Below, piece by piece: positions 60,383-64,000 of a stretch of DNA of 64,000 bases. A program made the translations under genes and the position numbers. The first letter of the stretch is position 1. Each line of letters opens with the position of its first letter. The DNA comes from Flavobacteriaceae bacterium (GTDB taxonomy: Bacteria > Bacteroidota > Bacteroidia > Flavobacteriales > Flavobacteriaceae), in assembly GCA_024644725.1 (NCBI GenBank), contig JAHEHE010000001.1, forward strand, positions 25,257 to 89,256. Reading direction: 5' to 3'. Below the pieces are notes generated by a model that was given only the letters and a program-made list of their open reading frames with translations, ran no database searches and was not told the DNA's origin.

Positions 60383-61084
60383 ATGCCTATGAAAAAAAGA
60401 TTACTCCTCCTACTAATTTTATTGGTTGCATTTTCTCTGTCCTATGGACAAATGGATTATTCTGAAGTACAATTCAGAAGTTTTATCTATAAATATAAAG
60501 AAGAACAGCCACGCACCTCAGAGATCGGTATTGAAAAAGAGTTTCTCGAAGAGATCATCTACCTGTTGGGCAAGGATATCTATACCCGTCAGGAACTGGA
60601 AGAAATCGTATACAAGACCTGGTTGGCCATGGAAAACCCTAAGGTATTTGATTATGTCTACAAGGATTTTTCCGTTTCGTCGAACAAGAACTGGGGAAGC
60701 GAGAATGCGAATGGTGAAATTGTACTTGAGCCCAACCCCTATCTGACCGACTGGACAGTAAGCGACGACGAGTACCCTTATTTCCAATTGGCCCTTAACA
60801 AGATTCTGGAGCACTTCCAACTCATGACCTATGGAGATGATGCAGAGAGTGTAGCCAGCTCTTTTAACAACTTGTTGATTACCAGAGAATTTGAGCTGAC
60901 AGAACCCAGAGATGATGACTGGGCGTACTCCTACCTGGAAACTATAAACCAGGATCTGGCACAACAGGGTCTGGTGGCTCTCGTGACGAAAGGGTATTAC
61001 AACATTGTTGTTTGTGACCTGGAGAGCAAGGAAAAGCTCACAGATTTATTTGAAAAATTCAAGTGGGAATTGGTTCAACCCTAA
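60383..61084 (+). CDS. Secreted protein of unknown function, tandem paralogue 1
   Basis: The 233-residue product has a signal peptide (RLLLLLILLVAFSLSYGQ), and MDYSEVQFRSFIYKYKEE begins the mature part. It contains conserved positions shared with the next gene: DYVYKDFSV..NWGS, EPNPYLTDWTVSDDEYPYFQ, AYSYLETINQDLAQQGLV and a C-terminal FEKFKWELVQP. It has no cysteine-rich, metal-site or membrane features. I do not recognise the family. The start is ATG 60383 or ATG 60389. A strong terminator follows it, so the two paralogues are separately transcribed. Confidence 0.78.
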   Translation: MPMKKRLLLLLILLVAFSLSYGQMDYSEVQFRSFIYKYKEEQPRTSEIGIEKEFLEEIIYLLGKDIYTRQELEEIVYKTWLAMENPKVFDYVYKDFSVSSNKNWGSENANGEIVLEPNPYLTDWTVSDDEYPYFQLALNKILEHFQLMTYGDDAESVASSFNNLLITREFELTEPRDDDWAYSYLETINQDLAQQGLVALVTKGYYNIVVCDLESKEKLTDLFEKFKWELVQP

Positions 61085-61110
61085 TTCCTGCTGAAGTTCC
61101 CCTCATTGAT

Positions 61111-61145
61111 ATCTGCTTTTAGAAATAAAAGCAGATTTTTTTTTA
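61111..61145 (+). terminator. Intrinsic terminator between the two paralogues
   Basis: A perfect 10-bp stem ATCTGCTTTT / AAAAGCAGAT with a six-base loop is followed by a run of T. It separates the first paralogue from the second. Confidence 0.88.
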
Positions 61146-61215
61146 TTAAATTAGCCAATAAAAGGGGGTTCATTTCGTTAAAAACCCAGACGATTTTGAA
61201 CGTTAAACACTATCA

Positions 61216-61914
61216 ATGGTGAAAAAGGTCGCTTTTCTGATTTTCTTCATGCTCTGTGGAATTGGCGCTTTTTCTCAACAAAAGGATTATACCGAGATCA
61301 AGTTCAAGAGCAAGTTGCGGCATTACACAAAGGTAAAGCCCAAAACGAGAGAATTTGGCATTGATAAAGCGCTCTTTGATGAATTGGCCGACAAACTCAC
61401 CATGGACGCCTTCAACGACAAGGAGAAGGCCGTGCTGGCCAACAAGTTGTGGTTGGCAGTCTCCGATCCCCAGAAATTCGACTTCGTTTACAAAGATTAT
61501 TCACTCAACACCATCAAGAATTGGGGGGTCAAGATCAAATTTGAGGATCCCAATTTTGAGCCCAACCCCTACCTGGCCAAATGGACGGTCACTGGTGATG
61601 AATTCTTGTATTTCCAATGGGCGATAACCCAAATTTTGACCTATGAAGGACTCATGGCCTACAGCGAGAAAGCCAAGGTCGCTCAAAAGGCCATTCACGA
61701 TCTGATCCTGATAAAGCACTTGAATTTCTATGCGCCGCGAACCGACGAATACGCCTATGATTATTTGCATCGCAACAATTCACTGCTTGCCAAAAAAAAC
61801 CTGGTCATTCTGATTTACAATTACCATTTTGACTACCTGGTGTGCCGATTGGACGAGAAAGATCGCGTCATCGAACTCCTCGGAAAACTCAAATGGGAAT
61901 TTGTCGTTCCGTAG
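61216..61914 (+). CDS. Secreted protein of unknown function, tandem paralogue 2
   Basis: The 232-residue product starts MVKKVAFLIFFMLCGIGAFSQ, a signal peptide, and continues KDYTEIKFKSKLRHYTKVKPKTREFGID. It matches paralogue 1 along its length (FVYKDYSLNTIKNWGVK, EPNPYLAKWTVTGDEFLYFQ, AYDYLHRNNSLLAKKNLVIL, LGKLKWEFVVP). Function unknown. It starts about 70 bases after the terminator of the first copy and must have its own promoter, which I could not assign with confidence. Confidence 0.78.
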   Translation: MVKKVAFLIFFMLCGIGAFSQQKDYTEIKFKSKLRHYTKVKPKTREFGIDKALFDELADKLTMDAFNDKEKAVLANKLWLAVSDPQKFDFVYKDYSLNTIKNWGVKIKFEDPNFEPNPYLAKWTVTGDEFLYFQWAITQILTYEGLMAYSEKAKVAQKAIHDLILIKHLNFYAPRTDEYAYDYLHRNNSLLAKKNLVILIYNYHFDYLVCRLDEKDRVIELLGKLKWEFVVP

Positions 61915-61917
61915 GCT

Positions 61918-61942
61918 AAAAAAAGCGACTATTTAGTCGCTT
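61918..61942 (-). terminator. Intrinsic terminator of the cupin gene
   Basis: An 8-bp stem AAGCGACT / AGTCGCTT (loop ATTT) has a seven-base A run on the plus strand, which is a T-run on the minus strand just after the cupin stop at 61950. Confidence 0.75.
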
Positions 61943-61949
61943 AATCGGT

Positions 61950-62426
61950 CTATTCCTCAACTGCAAAGGCATCGACAGGCTCCACAAAACCTACAAATAA
62001 AACGCATGGCTCCTTGCTAATGCATTTTGCAGTGTGCTCCTTTTTGGCAGGCCCAAAGGCATAGTTCCCCGTTTTCATGATTCTTTTTGGCTCTCCCTTG
62101 TAAGTGACTTCCAACTCCCCCGACAGGAGTATCATTCTTTCGGCTGAATTGTGCCAGTGATTCGGAAGGTCCAGTCCTCCCTCAAATTTAAAAACTACGT
62201 CTGTGTTTGGGACCGCCATGTCTCCATGCAAAACCGCTGCCTTGCATCCTTCAGGTATAAAAGGAGGGCATGGACCCCATTGTATCGATTTATCATCGAT
62301 TGACTTGAGTACAGAGTTTTCCATTTCTGAGCCATCACCTTTCTGAGCCATCGCTGTAGTTACCAGCAAAAGCGTCAAAAGAGTGAATAGGGACGCCAGT
62401 TTTTGAAAAGATTGTAAGGTTTTCAT
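61950..62426 (-). CDS. Secreted cupin-domain protein
   Basis: The 158-residue product from ATG 62426 has a signal peptide (SLFTLLTLLLVTTAMAQ). The mature part is a cupin barrel: WGPCPPFIPEGCKAAVLHGD, DLPNHWHNSAERMILLSGELEVTYKGEP with HxH and E as metal ligands, and FGPAKKEHTAKC with the later histidine. It resembles ChrR-like anti-oxidant cupins, but the reaction is unknown. The track's longer N terminus is rejected because it hides the signal peptide. It lies downstream of the DUF4242/AraC regulator, same strand. Confidence 0.83.
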   Translation of the reverse strand: MKTLQSFQKLASLFTLLTLLLVTTAMAQKGDGSEMENSVLKSIDDKSIQWGPCPPFIPEGCKAAVLHGDMAVPNTDVVFKFEGGLDLPNHWHNSAERMILLSGELEVTYKGEPKRIMKTGNYAFGPAKKEHTAKCISKEPCVLFVGFVEPVDAFAVEE

Positions 62427-62645
62427 AGTTCTAGGGTTTAAGTTATTAATTTGATTTTTGGAATTCGATATTTTCAAAGGACTTTGGTTTCTTGAAGGAC
62501 TAAATTCAAAGATCACTCCCAAATGAGACGGTTGCACTCTTGAAACACCGAAATAACCAGGTCCTTATATGCTCACTAAAATAGAACTGAATTTTGGAAT
62601 CGATTATAAGAATAGCATCAAAAACCTGTAAAAATGATTCATTTC

Positions 62646-63770
62646 CTATCTCACCAGTTCTGAGGGAAGAATATGGTAGGCTCCGGAAAAACACTTTGAA
62701 AAATACGCCGGACTGTTAAAACCTGTATCAAAGGCAACTTCAGAGATATTCCCTCTTTTTTTCAAAAGCAGATGCAGGGCTTTTTCGAGACGGTATTCTT
62801 TTACAAACGTGTTCAGTGACTTTCCCGTCAATCCTTTCACCTTTCTATAGAGTTGAGCCTTGCTGAGCCCCAGATTGGAGCTGAAGTGTTCAACTTTGAG
62901 ATCAGCCCGGGTATAGGAAATATCCAGAAAGTCCATAAGGGCATTAAGGAAACGCTCTTCCTCTGGGTTCAAAGTGCGTATATCCCGCTGTGGCAAACCC
63001 GTATTCTGATTTTCGCTATCGTATAGGTCCCTGAGGTCAGAAGAGATGATGATCTTCCCCTGGACAGCATGACAAAGCCTTTCTGCTTGTTCTATAGTTT
63101 GTTTGAACAATCCTTCCTCATGTTCAAACGGTAGACCGGAGCTCAATCCAATTTTAATTACCAGATCATCCTTGGGCCGGATATCCGTGGGCTGCATCTT
63201 GTCTTTAGACAATTCCCTGATTTGGGTTAATTCGAAATCTCTGTCCCTGAAATAATCCTTCAGTTTCTGGGCGCAATTCAATGCGGCAGACACCGATCGG
63301 AATGAAATGAGCACCCTGTATCTTTCAGACTGTACCTCCGTACCATCAAACTCTTTTATTATTTGAGTCATTGCTTCGTCGCAGGCGGCAAGGTTCTGAG
63401 CGGAAACACATTTATTAATTCGGATCACCATCAAAATCCGAAATGCCGGGTCATTAATGATGTTCAGGTCGGTGTTTCGGGCCTTCGCCGGATCTTCGAT
63501 GCGCCCAAGAAAAGATTCGACTATACTCGGTTCTACCTCAATGATTCGGTTGGCAACGGCTCCATGAGCCTCGTTGTGCATGTCCTGCAAAGCTTGTTTG
63601 TTTGGGGCCTGGATCAGGCAAAAGGCCGTATTTCGGACCTCATCGAACCAATAGGTCATTCCCTTGCACCCGAATTTATGTTCAATCTTCAAATCCTCCT
63701 GATGAAGTCTTGCTACTTCCTCAGCTGTGACCGATTCGGGAAGGTCATGGCGATCCATAAAAATAGGCAT
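62646..63770 (-). CDS. AraC-type regulator with DUF4242 and cyclase-like domains
   Basis: The 374-residue protein has three parts. Residues 1-90 (MPIFMDRHDLPESVTAEEVARLHQED, GMTYWFDEVRNTAFCLIQAPN) match DUF4242, a family that includes a nickel-binding protein. Residues about 105-250 (RILMVIRI, VIKIGLSSGLPFE, QAERLCHAVQGKIIISSDLRDLY) resemble a class III nucleotidyl cyclase, without the catalytic metal-binding aspartates I would expect. Residues 270-374 are an AraC helix-turn-helix (FSSNLGLSKAQLYRKVKGLTG, NISEVAFDTGFNSPAYFSKCFSG). It probably senses a ligand or metal and controls nearby genes such as the cupin. Confidence 0.82.
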   Translation of the reverse strand: MPIFMDRHDLPESVTAEEVARLHQEDLKIEHKFGCKGMTYWFDEVRNTAFCLIQAPNKQALQDMHNEAHGAVANRIIEVEPSIVESFLGRIEDPAKARNTDLNIINDPAFRILMVIRINKCVSAQNLAACDEAMTQIIKEFDGTEVQSERYRVLISFRSVSAALNCAQKLKDYFRDRDFELTQIRELSKDKMQPTDIRPKDDLVIKIGLSSGLPFEHEEGLFKQTIEQAERLCHAVQGKIIISSDLRDLYDSENQNTGLPQRDIRTLNPEEERFLNALMDFLDISYTRADLKVEHFSSNLGLSKAQLYRKVKGLTGKSLNTFVKEYRLEKALHLLLKKRGNISEVAFDTGFNSPAYFSKCFSGAYHILPSELVR

Positions 63771-64000
63771 GGTCAGTTGATTTTAATTGATTGACAACGT
63801 GATTGTTGTACTAATATAGCAAAAAAGCACGAAATGTTTAATTTTTGGGTTACAATACGGGGAAATAACTGAACGTTTGACTATGCCGATACCGCTAAAG
63901 TTCAGTAGAAGCAGATATGATGAAAATACCATCTATAACTCTAATAGAGGTCGGTATTCCCCTACAACAGTTTGGTATTCGTCTCGACAGGTCAGTATTC

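Noticed and set aside
1-64000. tRNA, rRNA or riboswitch genes
   Set aside because: No sequence that I could fold as a tRNA or recognise as rRNA or a known riboswitch was seen by eye. A tRNAscan-SE and Infernal run would settle this.

Overview
The window is chromosomal DNA from a member of the Bacteroidota, most likely a flavobacterium (class Flavobacteriia) with a moderately high GC content for that group. The basis is the presence of gliding and type IX secretion genes (gldJ, porU, porV, gldF, gldG), a TonB-dependent receptor, many Bacteroidota-type -7 promoter elements (TAnnTTTG), and Bacteroidota-restricted families (DUF2911, DUF4468, DUF5362, DUF6702). I see no phage, plasmid, transposase, CRISPR, rRNA or tRNA features. 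Most of the window is core genome with some unusual arrangements.

Layout. 1-5.1 kb: the end of a TonB-dependent receptor, fumC-guaD, an eRF1-like small protein and two tiny genes. 5.1-9.9 kb (minus): an operon DinB-like / GMC flavoprotein with a probable Fe-S motif / gluconate-dehydrogenase-type small subunit / a fused gluconokinase-6-phosphogluconate dehydrogenase. 10-13.3 kb (minus): pta-ackA. 13.4-16.1 kb (plus): hutI, a second DinB-like gene, lipA. 16.1-16.8 kb: a gene-free region with three copies of a ~90-nt element, each with promoter-like and terminator signals; this is the best candidate for an undescribed system. 16.8-25.3 kb (minus): tpx-dgkA-ftsK-lolA-lptF/G-ribB-lpxK-PNP, an envelope and housekeeping cluster. 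25.4-28.6 kb (minus): YkgJ-like gene, LolCE-type permease, lpdA. 28.7-31.1 kb: argS and a DUF4468 protein.

31.1-39.8 kb: murF and gldJ (minus) diverge from porU-porV-cdd (plus), a type IX secretion and gliding locus. 39.9-49.3 kb: a series of short units (DUF5362, pepE, carboxypeptidase-regulatory-like protein, AlkA-type glycosylase, DUF6702, M1 peptidase, a divergent Lrp regulator and Cys/Met PLP enzyme, purC, phoH). 49.4-53 kb (plus): SAM hydroxide adenosyltransferase, ABM-domain protein, gldF, gldG. 53-54.4 kb: two DUF2911 paralogues. 54.5-58.8 kb (minus): PIG-L deacetylase, a 38-residue membrane protein missed by the ORF track, and a sodium:solute symporter. 59-61.9 kb: dnaN and two tandem paralogous secreted proteins of unknown function. 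62-63.8 kb (minus): an unusual DUF4242/cyclase-like/AraC regulator and a secreted cupin.

How genes work together: GldJ, GldF, GldG, PorU and PorV belong to the gliding/T9SS machinery; LolA, LptF/G, LpxK and the LolCE-type permease serve outer-membrane lipid and lipoprotein traffic; Pta-AckA, FumC, LpdA and LipA serve central carbon metabolism. The gluconate operon may form a route from an aldose, through gluconate, to ribulose 5-phosphate. All functional calls come from reading motifs; no database search was run.
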